NCBI RefSeq assembly: GCF_000767615.3 | Contig: NZ_CP009553.3 | Span: 1 to 64,000, forward strand | DNA: 64,000 nucleotides | Direction: 5' to 3' | From: Pandoraea pnomenusa | GTDB taxonomy: Bacteria > Pseudomonadota > Gammaproteobacteria > Burkholderiales > Burkholderiaceae | Part shown: positions 18,301 to 27,800 of the stretch, one piece after another | Numbering within the stretch: the stretch's first letter is position 1 | How the letters are laid out: each line of letters begins with the position of its first letter | Position numbers and translations under genes: made by a program | The notes under the pieces: generated by a model | What the model was told of the DNA's origin: nothing | The model's input: only the letters and a program-made list of their open reading frames with translations | The model's database searches: none

Positions 18301-19416
18301 ATGTCATTAGAAGAATTCATTCCTTCGAAGCCTTGCACGTTCGGTGTGGAGCTCGAGATGCAGCTGGTCAATCGTCACGATTACGATCTGACCAAAGCGG
18401 CCGCCGACCTGATGCGCCTCGTCGCCAAGGAGACACACCCCGGCGAGATCAAGCCCGAGATGACCGAGAGCATGATCGAGTTGTCGACCGATATCTGTCA
18501 TCACCACAGCGACGCCGTTACCCAACTGCGCAGGGTGCGCGACGTGCTGGTCGGCGCCGCCGAGCAGCTCAACGTCGGCCTGTGCGGTGGCGGAACCCAC
18601 GCGTTCCAGCGGTGGAGCGAGCGCACGATTTACGACTCGCCACGCTTTCACTTTCTCTCGGAACTGTACGGCTACCTGGCCAAGCAGTTCACGGTCTTCG
18701 GCCAGCACGTGCACATCGGCTGTCCGGACCCGGACAGTGCGCTCTACCTGCTGCACGCGATGTCCCGTTACATCCCCCATTTCATCGCGCTGTCGGCCTC
18801 GTCGCCGTATGTCCAAGGGGTGGACACCGGGTTCCATTCAGCCCGTCTGAACTCCGTTTTCGCGTTCCCGCTGTCAGGTCGCGCGCCGTTCGTGCTCAAG
18901 TGGGAAGACTTCGAGACGTATTTCGACAAGATGGTGAAGACCGGCGTCGTGGAGAGCATGAAAGACTTCTACTGGGACATCCGTCCCAAACCGGGTTTTG
19001 GGACGATTGAGGTCCGGGTGATGGATACCCCCCTCTCGGTCGACCGCGCGGCCGCCATCGCCTGTTATATCCAGTCTCTGGCCCGTTATCTGCTCGAGGA
19101 GCGTCCGTTCGTGCTCAGCGAAGACGATTACCTCGTCTATACGTTCAACCGTTTCGAGGCCTGCCGTTTCGGTCTGGAAGGCGCATACGTGAATCCACAA
19201 AGCGGTGAGCGCACCACGTTGGGGCAACACATTGCGCAAACGCTGGAGATCATCAAGCCCCATGCAGCGGTGCTCGAGGCCGAAGCGGCCTGCGACGAGA
19301 TCGCGCAACTGGTGTCATCGGGCAAGAACGACGCCGTGTGGTTGCGCGAAGTGCATGCCGACGCGAAGTCGCTCAACGAAATGGTGCGTCAACAATGCCT
19401 GCGATGGGCTGCATGA
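18301..19416 (+). CDS. YbdK-type carboxylate-amine ligase (glutamate-cysteine ligase-like)
   Basis: The 371-residue protein belongs to the GCS2 family, which in E. coli (YbdK) has weak glutamate-cysteine ligase activity. Visible landmarks are [11 protein letters not shown] at the N-terminus (the metal/ATP-binding GxExE type motif), [11 protein letters not shown], and [18 protein letters not shown]. The length agrees with the family. Whether the true product is gamma-glutamylcysteine cannot be told from sequence. It is tightly coupled to the antiporter gene, suggesting a thiol- or cation-stress link by analogy with glutathione-gated Kef systems; this is inference. Confidence 0.88.
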   Translation: MSLEEFIPSKPCTFGVELEMQLVNRHDYDLTKAAADLMRLVAKETHPGEIKPEMTESMIELSTDICHHHSDAVTQLRRVRDVLVGAAEQLNVGLCGGGTHAFQRWSERTIYDSPRFHFLSELYGYLAKQFTVFGQHVHIGCPDPDSALYLLHAMSRYIPHFIALSASSPYVQGVDTGFHSARLNSVFAFPLSGRAPFVLKWEDFETYFDKMVKTGVVESMKDFYWDIRPKPGFGTIEVRVMDTPLSVDRAAAIACYIQSLARYLLEERPFVLSEDDYLVYTFNRFEACRFGLEGAYVNPQSGERTTLGQHIAQTLEIIKPHAAVLEAEAACDEIAQLVSSGKNDAVWLREVHADAKSLNEMVRQQCLRWAA

Positions 19417-19494
19417 CCTGAAGCCACCGCAAACCGTGGGGTTCACGCCCGGTTTGTAGTCGGCAGTGCCGGTGGTTATGCCGTCGGTGTGAGG

Positions 19495-19519
19495 AAACCC
19501 CGCCTTGGCGGGGTTTTTT
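19495..19519 (+). terminator. Rho-independent terminator after the YbdK-type gene
   Basis: A 9-bp stem (AAACCCCGC at 19495-19503 with GCGGGGTTT at 19508-19516) and a run of six T residues end the antiporter/ligase transcript. Confidence 0.93.
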
Positions 19520-19687
19520 ATTGCCCGGGCGTCGCCGGCCCTGCCGCTTGTGCGGCACCCGGCAGGAAGTGCTTCCGTTTTGTGCCGCGTGGGGGCTCCG
19601 GTGCGCTGGACAGGCTCGAATCACGCATCGCGAGCGCTGCGTTTTCCACCGTTCAGGCAGCACCGGTTTTCCGCTTTTCGCGTCGCT

Positions 19688-19993
19688 CGTAGCAAGGTTT
19701 TAAGGTTTTAATAGGTTTACTGTATGTATACATAGTAGTAGTTAACAAAGGCGGTCCATTCCTGTGGATAACCACAGTTAACGCTGTGTAAACAGGACAT
19801 TGGCGTAATGAGAACTGGATGGACAAACAGCGGGTATCCCGGGAACAACTCGGAACAGTTTTTGGCCCCTGTGGAAAGATTCGGAAGTTATCCCGAACCC
19901 GTGCACATCTAGTCCGACAACTTATCCAGAAAGTTATCCACAGGCGCCTATTTTTTGTGCATCGGGGTGCCGAAAACACGGTTTTGTGGATAA
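19688..19993. other. Candidate chromosomal replication origin (oriC)
   Basis: An AT-rich stretch (19688-19749) that could act as an unwinding element lies directly beside a cluster of DnaA boxes: TGTGGATAA at 19763-19771 and 19985-19993 (perfect, minus orientation), TTATCCACA at 19934-19942 (perfect, plus) and TTATCCAGA at 19922-19930 (one mismatch). Weaker boxes occur at 19870-19878 and 19888-19896. This combination is the usual bacterial oriC architecture. dnaA itself is not adjacent. Origin function is inferred. Confidence 0.6.
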
Positions 19994-20568
19994 TTTTGAT
20001 GTTTTTGCGTGACCCGTCTGGTTCGCGGATACAATCTCGCCACTTCGATTTCCGACTTGCCGTGCGTGGTGTAACAAATGATTGATGCTGGTTTTGCTGG
20101 CGGTAACGAGCGAAATCGCCGGTACTGTCAAATTTCTCTTGCTGCGTGTCCCGAAGCGTTTTCGGCGGACGCGCGAATCCGACTTTTTTGCTGATCGCGG
20201 CCTTCGGTCACTGACGACTGACGGTTGCGTTTCGAATCATTTGCGTTCTGTCCGAATCGCAGGACGGTTGGTGCGCGTCCGAAAAAGTGGGCGACGCGCA
20301 CTCGGGCGCTTCGAGGATCTAGAGAAATTGACGCGCGGCGCGTGCGGGAATGCAGGGTGGGTGAAAGGATCGCCAAGGGCTGTGAGCCATGCCTGGCGAG
20401 GCTTTGCACGAAGAAGGGATTTTGGTGAGGGATACGAGGCGGTTCTGCGTGACGTCGTGCGGCGCATCTGTTTGACGCCTCATGTCGTTCGCATGGGATG
20501 CGAAGTGTTTTCGGACATGCGACGCGGCTCGACGTCAGTGCGCAGGACACCAATATTTTGTAAACATC

Positions 20569-20623
20569 CTGAGTAGGATTTGGGAGATCAGTACAAGAAC
20601 TGATACGCCAAAATCCAACTCAG
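20569..20623. repeat. Long imperfect inverted repeat
   Basis: The outer arms 20569-20583 and 20608-20623 pair over 14 positions, with one A-A mismatch and one bulged A. An inner stem ATCAGT (20587-20592) pairs with ACTGAT (20599-20604) around the loop ACAAGA. No T-run follows. It could be a structured RNA, a protein-binding site or the relic of an element end. Confidence 0.75.
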
Positions 20624-20779
20624 AACACACAATGGAATCGTGGTGGGGCGGCAGGTTCAACAGCGACTTGCCGTCGCGTATCGACACGGAAGTGGTCGTT
20701 TAGGGTTTCCCCCGGGCGGGGCGCCGAAATATCAGGAAAGTTGTTGATGAGACGTGTGATGCACCGCCTGTGAGTTTAT

Positions 20780-20807
20780 TTGACAAGCTGTTTTACCGAC
20801 GTATAGT
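20780..20807 (+). promoter_or_regulatory. Sigma70-type promoter of the MarR gene
   Basis: A perfect TTGACA (20780-20785) is followed after 16 bases by TATAGT (20802-20807). The start codon follows 24 bases later, so the mRNA leader is very short. Confidence 0.75.
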
Positions 20808-20830
20808 TTTTAGAAATCCTAACGAAAATC

Positions 20831-21472
20831 ATGGCTACTCCGACCCCACTAGATGAAGCGCTCTCCAAGCGAGTGACAGCAGGTTTGTTGCGTATGGGGA
20901 CCGCGTTACGGAGCCACGCCTGGGAGGGCGCGGCATTGGCTGGATTGACACCGACACAGGGGGAGATCCTCACGCTCTTGCTCATGCGCGGCGTGCCGAT
21001 GCGTTTGGGCGAGATCGCGGAGGACGCCGCGCTCACGTCGGCCACGGTCAGCGAGGCCGTGAGCACGCTGGAGAACAAAGGGCTAGTCGAGAAACGACGT
21101 GATGCCAATGATGGACGCGCCCTGGCGCTGCGCCTGACCGCGCGTGGCAAGACGGCGGCCAAGAAAGCGTCGCAATGGCCGAACTTCCTGACGAGTGCCT
21201 CGGACTCGCTTGGCGAGAAGGAGGGCGCTCAGCTCTACCGTTCGCTCGTGAAGATGATCTTCATGATGCAGGAGCGCGGCGACATGCCGCCGCAACGCAT
21301 GTGCCTGACCTGCAGCCACTTCGAGGTGTCGGCGCGTGGCAAGGCGCAATACCACTGCAATCACTTCAACGTCACATACGACGATTCGCGATTGCCGCTC
21401 GATTGCAACGCGCACGAGGGCGCCGACATCGTCACGCAGCGCAGGGTCTGGAAGCTGTACAGCAAAACCTGA
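20831..21472 (+). CDS. MarR-family regulator with Cys/His-rich C-terminal tail
   Basis: Residues 1-140 form a MarR winged-helix domain (TPTQGEILTLLLMRGVPMRL, recognition helix LTSATVSEAVSTLENKGLV, wing KRRDANDGRALALRLTARG). The C-terminal tail is unusual and contains a CxxC-type array: Cys158 and Cys161 with His163, His175 and Cys176, then Cys192 and His195. The spacing resembles a metal-binding site (zinc, iron or an Fe-S cluster), so DNA binding may respond to metal or redox state. The 213-residue length exceeds that of a plain MarR protein (about 150). A strong promoter precedes it and a terminator follows, so it is monocistronic. Target genes are unknown; the flanking SET gene is one candidate. 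Confidence 0.88.
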   Translation: MATPTPLDEALSKRVTAGLLRMGTALRSHAWEGAALAGLTPTQGEILTLLLMRGVPMRLGEIAEDAALTSATVSEAVSTLENKGLVEKRRDANDGRALALRLTARGKTAAKKASQWPNFLTSASDSLGEKEGAQLYRSLVKMIFMMQERGDMPPQRMCLTCSHFEVSARGKAQYHCNHFNVTYDDSRLPLDCNAHEGADIVTQRRVWKLYSKT

Positions 21473-21523
21473 GTTGCGCCGCGGTCGTCCCGGCGCACGC
21501 AGGGCGCCACAGAGGGGGGAGAG

Positions 21524-21556
21524 AACGTCATCCGCAACCGGGTGACGTTTTTTTTT
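21524..21556 (+). terminator. Rho-independent terminator after the MarR gene
   Basis: AACGTCA (21524-21530) pairs with TGACGTT (21543-21549), extended by inner CC/GG pairs, and is followed by an uninterrupted T-run to 21556. Confidence 0.9.
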
Positions 21557-21637
21557 CGTCGCGACTTGTCACGCACATGAACGTCGCGTGCCTGTACACT
21601 GCGCTTTTTTGCATCCACGAAACCTCGTCGCATACAG

Positions 21638-22090
21638 ATGGCAGCCAAGCGCAGAATCGAAGTCAGGAAATCGGGCGTCCACGGGAAAGGGGTGTACGCG
21701 GTCAAGCGGCTCAAGAAGGGCGATCGCGTGATCGAATACAAGGGCGAGATCATTTCGTGGCGCGAAGCCTTGCGCCGACATCCGCATGATCCGGCGCATC
21801 CGACGCACACCTTCTATTTCAGCCTGGAAGATGGCCGTTGCATCGACGGCAAGGTTGACGGCAACAACGCCCGCTGGATCAATCACGCCTGCTCGCCGAA
21901 TTGTGAAGCGCGGGAAGAGGGAGAGCATGTCTACATCTACGCCACGCGCGACATCGAGCCGGGCGAAGAGCTGTTCTACGACTACGGTTTGGTCATTGAC
22001 GCGCGGTACACGGCAAAGCTCAAACGCGAATACGCCTGTCATTGCGGCAGCAAGGACTGCCGCGGCACGCTGCTCGCGCCGAAGCGCTGA
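21638..22090 (+). CDS. SET-domain protein lysine methyltransferase
   Basis: The 150-residue protein is a compact SET domain with post-SET. Motifs in order: GVHGKGVYAVKRLKKGDRVI (SET-N), ARWINHACSPNCEA (the NHxCxPN SAM/active-site motif), GEELFYDYG (with the catalytic Tyr region) and a post-SET zinc knuckle CHCGSKDC. SET enzymes transfer a methyl group from SAM to protein lysines. The family is best known from eukaryotic histones, but short bacterial SET proteins exist and their targets are mostly unknown. No secretion signal is visible, so a cytoplasmic substrate is more likely than a host protein. It stands between a terminator and the convergent phhB. Confidence 0.93.
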   Translation: MAAKRRIEVRKSGVHGKGVYAVKRLKKGDRVIEYKGEIISWREALRRHPHDPAHPTHTFYFSLEDGRCIDGKVDGNNARWINHACSPNCEAREEGEHVYIYATRDIEPGEELFYDYGLVIDARYTAKLKREYACHCGSKDCRGTLLAPKR

Positions 22091-22114
22091 GCCTGTGACT
22101 TCGCCCGGCGGCGC

Positions 22115-22420
22115 TCAGCTCGAGGCGCGGTCGCCGGCGAACTGGTCGATTTCACGTGCGAGATCGATGTCGCGCTGGGTCAGGCCGTCGGCGTCGTGCG
22201 TCGAGAGCGTAATGTCCACACGGTTGTAGACGTTGAACCACTCGGGATGATGATTCATCTTCTCGGCGCTCAATGCGACCTGAACCATGAAGCCGAAGGC
22301 TTCCCTGAAGTCGTGAAACGTGAAACTGCGCTGGATGGCGTCGCGGCCGACCACCTGGTGCCACTCGGGCAGCACTTCGGCCAGGCTCGCGCGTGCCTCG
22401 GAAGAGAGTCGTGTTGTCAT
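22115..22420 (-). CDS. phhB: Pterin-4a-carbinolamine dehydratase
   Basis: This 101-residue enzyme dehydrates the 4a-hydroxy-tetrahydrobiopterin formed by phenylalanine hydroxylase and so recycles the pterin cofactor. The family signature is clear: [18 protein letters not shown], then [17 protein letters not shown] with the catalytic His pair, and [16 protein letters not shown]. It lies 177 bases downstream of phhA on the same strand, the usual functional pairing. Confidence 0.97.
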   Translation of the reverse strand: MTTRLSSEARASLAEVLPEWHQVVGRDAIQRSFTFHDFREAFGFMVQVALSAEKMNHHPEWFNVYNRVDITLSTHDADGLTQRDIDLAREIDQFAGDRASS

Positions 22421-22597
22421 GGCATTCCTTTCAAAGACCGGCGGGGGTGCCGATTCATGCGATCTATTGTTCCACAGGCGGATGTGGCGCGTGTGTAAGC
22501 GCCTTCCGATAGTGTGAAACCGGGATCGCGCCGGGCGGCCCGGGTGGACGGAGTGGGCGTGACGGAAAATTCGGCCCGGACGACCCGGGCCGTGCCA

Positions 22598-23443
22598 TCA
22601 TGCCGGCAGCAGGATTGGCGTGTCGTCGACGCGACGCTCGCCGGCTTCGAAGGCCGCGGTTTGGGCAAATGCCCCGAACAGCGCGGGCAGGTCGGCGCGC
22701 ATGGCCTCGAACAACTGGGCGAAGTCGTCGATCACGAAATAGGTTTGCTGGAAGGTGTCGATACGGTATTGCGTGCGCAGCACCCGTTCGAGCGAGAACC
22801 CGATGCGGTTCGGCTCGCGCGAGGTCAGCGAGAATTCCGTCTCCGCGCGGCTCGAGACGATGCCCGCGCCATAGATGCGCAAGCCGTCGCCGTCACGCAT
22901 CAGACCGAATTCGACCGTGTACCAGTACAGGCGTGCCAGCAGCGGGAGCGCCCCCAGCGATTGCGCCACCTTGCCGGCTTTGCCGTAAGCCTGCATGAAG
23001 TCGGCAAACACGGGGTTGGCGAGCAGCGGCACGTGGCCGAACACGTCGTGGAAACAGTCGGGTTCCTGAAGGTAATCGAGCTGGTCGGGACGGCGCATCC
23101 ACCACGTCGCCGGAAAGCGCCGGTTGGCAAGATGGTCGAAGAAGACATCGTCGGGCACCAGGCCGGGCACGGCCACCACTCGCCAGCCGGTGGCGGTCAT
23201 CAATTTTTCATTCAGACGTTCGAACTCCGGCACGCGGCGTGCGTCCATGTCCAGAGCGCGAATACCGTCCATGAAGGCATCGCAGACGCGGCCCGGCAGC
23301 AAGGCTGTCTGACGTTCGTAAAGCTGCTGCCACACCGCGTGATCGACCGCGCCGTATTGCTCGACGGGCTGATCGATGGTGAAGTCGGGCCGGGTCGTGA
23401 GACCGGCGGCGAATTGCTCTTCGAGCATGGCAGTAAGGGACAT
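22598..23443 (-). CDS. phhA: Phenylalanine 4-monooxygenase
   Basis: PhhA converts phenylalanine to tyrosine using O2 and tetrahydropterin, with one non-haem iron. In this 281-residue bacterial form the iron ligands are His132 and His137 in CFHDVFGHVPLL and Glu178 in YWYTVEFGL. The substrate/pterin region FPATWWMRRPDQLDYLQEPD is also conserved. There is no N-terminal ACT regulatory domain, as is usual for bacterial enzymes. Upstream and divergent is an Lrp-type regulator, with a 9-bp inverted repeat in the shared promoter region. Confidence 0.97.
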   Translation of the reverse strand: MSLTAMLEEQFAAGLTTRPDFTIDQPVEQYGAVDHAVWQQLYERQTALLPGRVCDAFMDGIRALDMDARRVPEFERLNEKLMTATGWRVVAVPGLVPDDVFFDHLANRRFPATWWMRRPDQLDYLQEPDCFHDVFGHVPLLANPVFADFMQAYGKAGKVAQSLGALPLLARLYWYTVEFGLMRDGDGLRIYGAGIVSSRAETEFSLTSREPNRIGFSLERVLRTQYRIDTFQQTYFVIDDFAQLFEAMRADLPALFGAFAQTAAFEAGERRVDDTPILLPA

Positions 23444-23498
23444 GATGCGAACGACTCAATCAAGCGGTGACAATGATTGAAAGTGTAGTGCGCATGGC

Positions 23499-23555
23499 AT
23501 GCGAAATGGGCGCATAATGCGCCTGTGGTGAAAGGCGTTTGCATAAATTTCGCAT
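23499..23555. promoter_or_regulatory. Candidate Lrp-family operator between phhA and its regulator
   Basis: ATGCGAAAT at 23499-23507 is repeated in perfect inverted form as ATTTCGCAT at 23547-23555. The 141-base divergent promoter region lies on either side. Widely spaced inverted half-sites suit the multimeric Lrp/AsnC proteins. Confidence 0.5.
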
Positions 23556-23584
23556 AAAAACATGATTTATTGCGGAGATTCGTC

Positions 23585-24076
23585 ATGCTTGATCTGGATA
23601 GCTTCGATTTGGCCCTTCTGGATGCGCTGCAGAAGGAGGGGCGTGCCACCCATCACCAGTTGGCGGAACACGTGGCGCTCTCCGCGTCGCAGATCGGCCG
23701 CCGCCTGCAACGGCTTGAAGCCGCGGGCGTGATCGAGGGGTATCGCGTGGTGTTGCGACCCGAGGCATTGGGTCTGGCTGTGACGGCATTCACCACGCTG
23801 CGCTTGCAGCATCATGGCGATCAGGTGATCGAACGATTTCAGGCGGAGATCGATCTGCTGCCCGAAGTGCTCGAATGCCACGCGGTGGTCGGCGAAGCCG
23901 ATTACCTGCTACGGATCGTCGTTCCGGACCTGAACGCCCTGTCGGCGTTCGTGATGAAGCGGCTGATGCAGGTGCCGGGCGTCGAGAACGTGCGCTCGAA
24001 CATCGTGCTGAGCGCTTTCAAGCGCAGTAATGCACTGCCGCTGCACTATCTGGCGAACCGACAGTCGCAGCGCTGA
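23585..24076 (+). CDS. Lrp/AsnC-family regulator, probably of phhA
   Basis: The 163-residue protein has the N-terminal helix-turn-helix (LDSFDLALLDALQKEGRATH, recognition helix LSASQIGRRLQRLEAAGVI) and the C-terminal RAM/ACT-like ligand-binding domain (VVGEADYLLRIVVPDLNALS). Lrp-type proteins respond to amino acids. Its divergent position next to phhA suggests that it activates phhA in response to phenylalanine, an inference from context. ATG 23585 was chosen because the second methionine begins the conserved N-terminus and has a GGAG ribosome site. Confidence 0.92.
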   Translation: MLDLDSFDLALLDALQKEGRATHHQLAEHVALSASQIGRRLQRLEAAGVIEGYRVVLRPEALGLAVTAFTTLRLQHHGDQVIERFQAEIDLLPEVLECHAVVGEADYLLRIVVPDLNALSAFVMKRLMQVPGVENVRSNIVLSAFKRSNALPLHYLANRQSQR

Positions 24077-24157
24077 AGGGAGGCGACGAGGACCTGTCCG
24101 GGCTTCTTGTAGCGTCTGCGAGCCCAAGGCTCGATCACGCAACGAGACGGTCCGACA

Positions 24158-24673
24158 TCAGTCGGCGGGCATCAGCCACGGCTTCACGTAGCGGCCATAG
24201 ACCAGCGACTGGATGAGGGCGACGGTCGAGCCGACCAACACCTCGATCACGCGCAGCATGGCGAGGCTGAGCTCTTCGTGCAGTCCTTGTCCCTGACCGC
24301 TCAGGGCGGCCGACATCAGAATCACGACCGTGGCCGGCCCGAGGCGCCAATTGGCGGGATAGTTCTGCACCAGCATCGCCGCGAGCGTGGCGACGGTGAT
24401 CCCCACGAGCATTGCCGCCAAACCCGGCCCCATGATGAGCAGCACCGCACAGGCCACGACCGCACCGGTGATCGTGTTGATCGAGCGTGCCTTGAAGTTG
24501 CTGCGCGCCTGCAGGGGATCGGGTTCGGTCACGATGATGAGCGAGATCATGGCCCAGTACGGCTCGGGGAAGCCGGCGGCACGAAGGCCGAACCACACGA
24601 TCAGCGACCCGCTCAGTATCTTGACCAGATAGACCAGCGCGTTTTTCTTGGGATGGAGAAAGGCGATGGACAT
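24158..24673 (-). CDS. Small FUSC-like inner-membrane protein
   Basis: The 171-residue protein has four to five hydrophobic helices (for example LVYLVKILSGSLIVWFGLRA, and further hydrophobic segments to residue 160) and resembles the membrane half of FUSC/aromatic-acid exporter proteins such as AaeB, which are normally over 600 residues. The motif PEPYWAMISLIIVTEPDPLQ is typical of that superfamily. It may be a minimal version or a remnant. No partner membrane-fusion gene is next to it, so transport activity is uncertain. It faces the macroglobulin gene divergently. Confidence 0.75.
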   Translation of the reverse strand: MSIAFLHPKKNALVYLVKILSGSLIVWFGLRAAGFPEPYWAMISLIIVTEPDPLQARSNFKARSINTITGAVVACAVLLIMGPGLAAMLVGITVATLAAMLVQNYPANWRLGPATVVILMSAALSGQGQGLHEELSLAMLRVIEVLVGSTVALIQSLVYGRYVKPWLMPAD

Positions 24674-24861
24674 GAGGGCGCACAGTCAGGCACGGGAAGA
24701 CGCCAGTGTGACATAGCCCGACTTCGGACGCAGACTATTCCGAGGGGTCCATGCCACGAATCCCAAATGTCGTTTTCCGTCTCACATTGCTTGGGAAACG
24801 GTTCGAGATGCCAAAGACTGCGAGTTAGAATCGCCTCACCTGAACTCGAGAGGAGTCCGGC

Positions 24862-27800
24862 ATGTACAGCCGATCGCAACGCGTTTGGCCGGCCGCGCCG
24901 CTGGCGTGGGCAGCACTGTGTCTGGGAATGTGGGTCACGCCGTTCGCGCATGCGGCGCGCGTTGTCAGTGTCAGCCCGCAAGGCGAGGTGGCAACGGTCG
25001 ATCAGGTGGTCGTCAAGTTCGACGAAGCCATGGTCCCGGCGGGCGACCCGCGAGCCCAGGCGCCGGCCACCGTGCGCTGCGCGGATGCATCGCTCACCGG
25101 CGACGGCCATTGGCTCGAACCGAAGATCTGGGTCTACGATTTCAAGCAACCGTTGCCGCCGGGCGCGAAGTGCTCGGTCGAGATGCGCAGCACGTTGGCG
25201 GCGGTCTCGGGCACGGCGCTTTCCGGCACGACACGCTATGGCTTCAACACGGGCGGCCCGGCTGTCACGTCTATCCGTCCGTCGTACGGTCCCATCGACG
25301 AAAACCAGATTTTCATCCTCACGCTCAATGGCGAGGCTGCGACCGAGACGGTGCGCAAGAACGCCTGGTGCGAGACCGAAGGGTTGGGCGAGCGCATCGG
25401 GGTGAAGTCGATCGAAGGCGACACGCGCACGGCCTTGCTCAAGCGATTCAACCTCGAAAAGCAGGCGCCGCGCGTCGTCATGCTGCAATGCAACCGCACC
25501 CTGGCTGCCGGGGCAAAGATGCATCTGGTATGGGGTGCGGGGATTGCCACGCCGTCGGGGGTGCCGACGAAGCAGGCGCGCCGGTTCGAGTACGAAGTGC
25601 GTGAGCCATTTACCGCCAGCTTCAGTTGCGAGCGCGAGAACGCCAATGCACCGTGCACGCCGTTGCGGCCGCTGCGTCTGACGTTCAACTCGCCGGTCGC
25701 GCGCGACATGGCCGCCAGGATCCGCCTGCAGGGCGCCGGGGCCGAGCGCTCGCCCAAGTTCAGCGACACCGACCGCACGTCCAGCGTGAGCGACGTGACA
25801 TTCGATGCCCCGTTCCCCGAGAAAGCCGAGCTCACCCTCACCTTGCCGAAGGGGTTCACCGACGATAGCGGTCGCGCGCTCGACAATGCGGGCGAATTCC
25901 CGTTGAAGACGAAGACGGCGACCATGCCGCCGCTGGCCAAGTTTGCCGCGGCGCCATTCGGCATTGTCGAGCGCTTCGCGGAGCCGGGCATGCCGCCGAT
26001 GCTGCCGGTCACGCTGCGCAAGGTGGAGCCGGCATTGCAGATCCAAGGACTCGGCGTGTCGGGCCAGGTGGCTGCCACGGCAACGAACGGGCGCACGATG
26101 CAGTTGCGCGTGGATGACGATGCCGAGGTCATGAACTGGCTCTCGCGCGTGCGGCGTTTCGACGAAACGACGATGACGCGCAAGCAGATCGCTCAGGAGA
26201 TGCCCTCGATCCTAACCGCCCCGGCGGCGAAGGAGGCGTTCGGGCCGAACGCGGCGGCGATCGTCCAGGACAAGGTCACCCGCTACGACACGCGAAGTCT
26301 GTCGCTGCTGTCCGGCTTGCCGGGCGTGCAGGCGCTGACGTTGCCGGTGCCCAAGGAGAACAATCCGCGCCCGTTCGAAGTGGTTGGCATACCGTTTCAG
26401 AAGCCCGGCTTCTACGTGGTGGAACTGGCTTCACCGTCGCTGGGCGCGGCACTGCTCGGCAAGTCGTTGCCGATGTACGTGCGCACCACGGTGCTTGTGA
26501 CCAATCTGGGCGTGCATTTCAAGATGGGCCGCGAGAATGCCGTGGCGTGGGTCACAACGCTCGACAAGGGGCAGCCCGTGGCCAACGCAACGGTCCGGGT
26601 GCTCGACTGCGACGGCAGCGAAGTGGCCACCGCCGTGACCGACAAGACCGGTGTGGCGAAGATCGACAAGTCGCTCGAGAAGTACCGATATTGCGAGAAG
26701 ACGATGCGTTCGGGCTACTTCGTGGTGGCGCGCACGCAAGGCAGCGACCCCGACATGGCGTTCGTGTCGTCCGACTGGAATCGCGGTATCGAACCCTGGC
26801 GCTTCCACGTGCCGACGGACGGCGGCGACAGTCCTACGATTCGCGCGCAGACGGTTTTCGACCGTATGCTGTTCCGCGTAGGCGAAACCGTCTCGATGAA
26901 GCACTTCATTCGCCAGGAAACGATGCGGGGACTGGCGTTGCCCGCCAGCCTGCCGTCGCAACTGACGATTACGCACGAAGGCTCCGGGCAGACCTATACG
27001 CAGCCGGTTCAGTGGCGTAACGGACGCCTGGCCGAAAACACCTTCCAGATCCCGCAAGGCGCGAAACTCGGGGAGTACTCGGTCACGCTCGATTACACCG
27101 ACACTGATTCGCGTCCGAAAGCGTATCCTTCGTCGCTCGACGCCGGGCATTTCCGCGTGGAAGCCTTCCGCTTGCCGGTGCTGGCCGGATCGATCGGCGT
27201 GCGTGACGCGGCGAAATCGCCGCTCATCAACAAGACCGAAGCGCCCGTGAACGTGCAGGTCAATTACGTGGCCGGCGGCCCGGCCGGTAACCTGCCGGTG
27301 CGGGTGTCGGCACTGTTGCGCGTGCGTGACCTGACGTTCGACGGATACGACGACTTCAGCTTTACGCCGTATCGGCCGCCTCAGGCGCAGTCGGGGGCCG
27401 GCGACGATGAGCCGGGCAACGACGAGAGCTCGGGGTCGAGCGACCAGAAGCTGGTGGCCGACAAGCAACGTCTCGTGCTCGATCGCAACGGTGCGGGCAG
27501 CCTCATGCTCAAGGACCTGCCGAAGGTCGACCGTCCGAGCGACCTGGTGCTCGAGGCCAGCTTTGCGGATCCGAACGGCGAGATTCAGACGCTTCGCGGC
27601 AACGCAACGCTGTGGCCCGCGAACCTGATCACCGGCGTGCGCAGCGAAAGCTGGGTGTCGGTGACGAACAAACTGCCCGTCAAGGCATTGGCGCTCGATC
27701 TGCAAGGCAAGCCGAAATCCGGCGTGGCGATGGACGTACGCGCCGAGGCGCGTATCACCACCAGCAGCCGCAAGCGCATGGTGGGCGGCTTCTATGCTTA

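Larger units (their letters stand above)
19520..20779. other. Large gene-free region to the right of the terminator
   Basis: About 1.26 kb carries no recognisable gene; frames such as 20082-20576 encode Arg/Val-rich sequence with no family features. In order it holds an AT-rich segment (19688-19749), a DnaA-box cluster (19763-19993), a G-rich plus-strand stretch (about 20280-20440), a long imperfect hairpin (20569-20623) and then the promoter of the MarR gene. It resembles a replication origin region more than ordinary spacer. Confidence 0.65.

Noticed and set aside
20082..20576. 164-residue plus-strand frame in the large intergenic region
   Set aside because: Arg/Val-rich composition, no recognisable domain and no ribosome site; likely a by-product of high GC.
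21566..21600. TTGTCA and TACACT as a promoter for the SET gene
   Set aside because: The spacing of 23 bases is too long for a sigma70 promoter.
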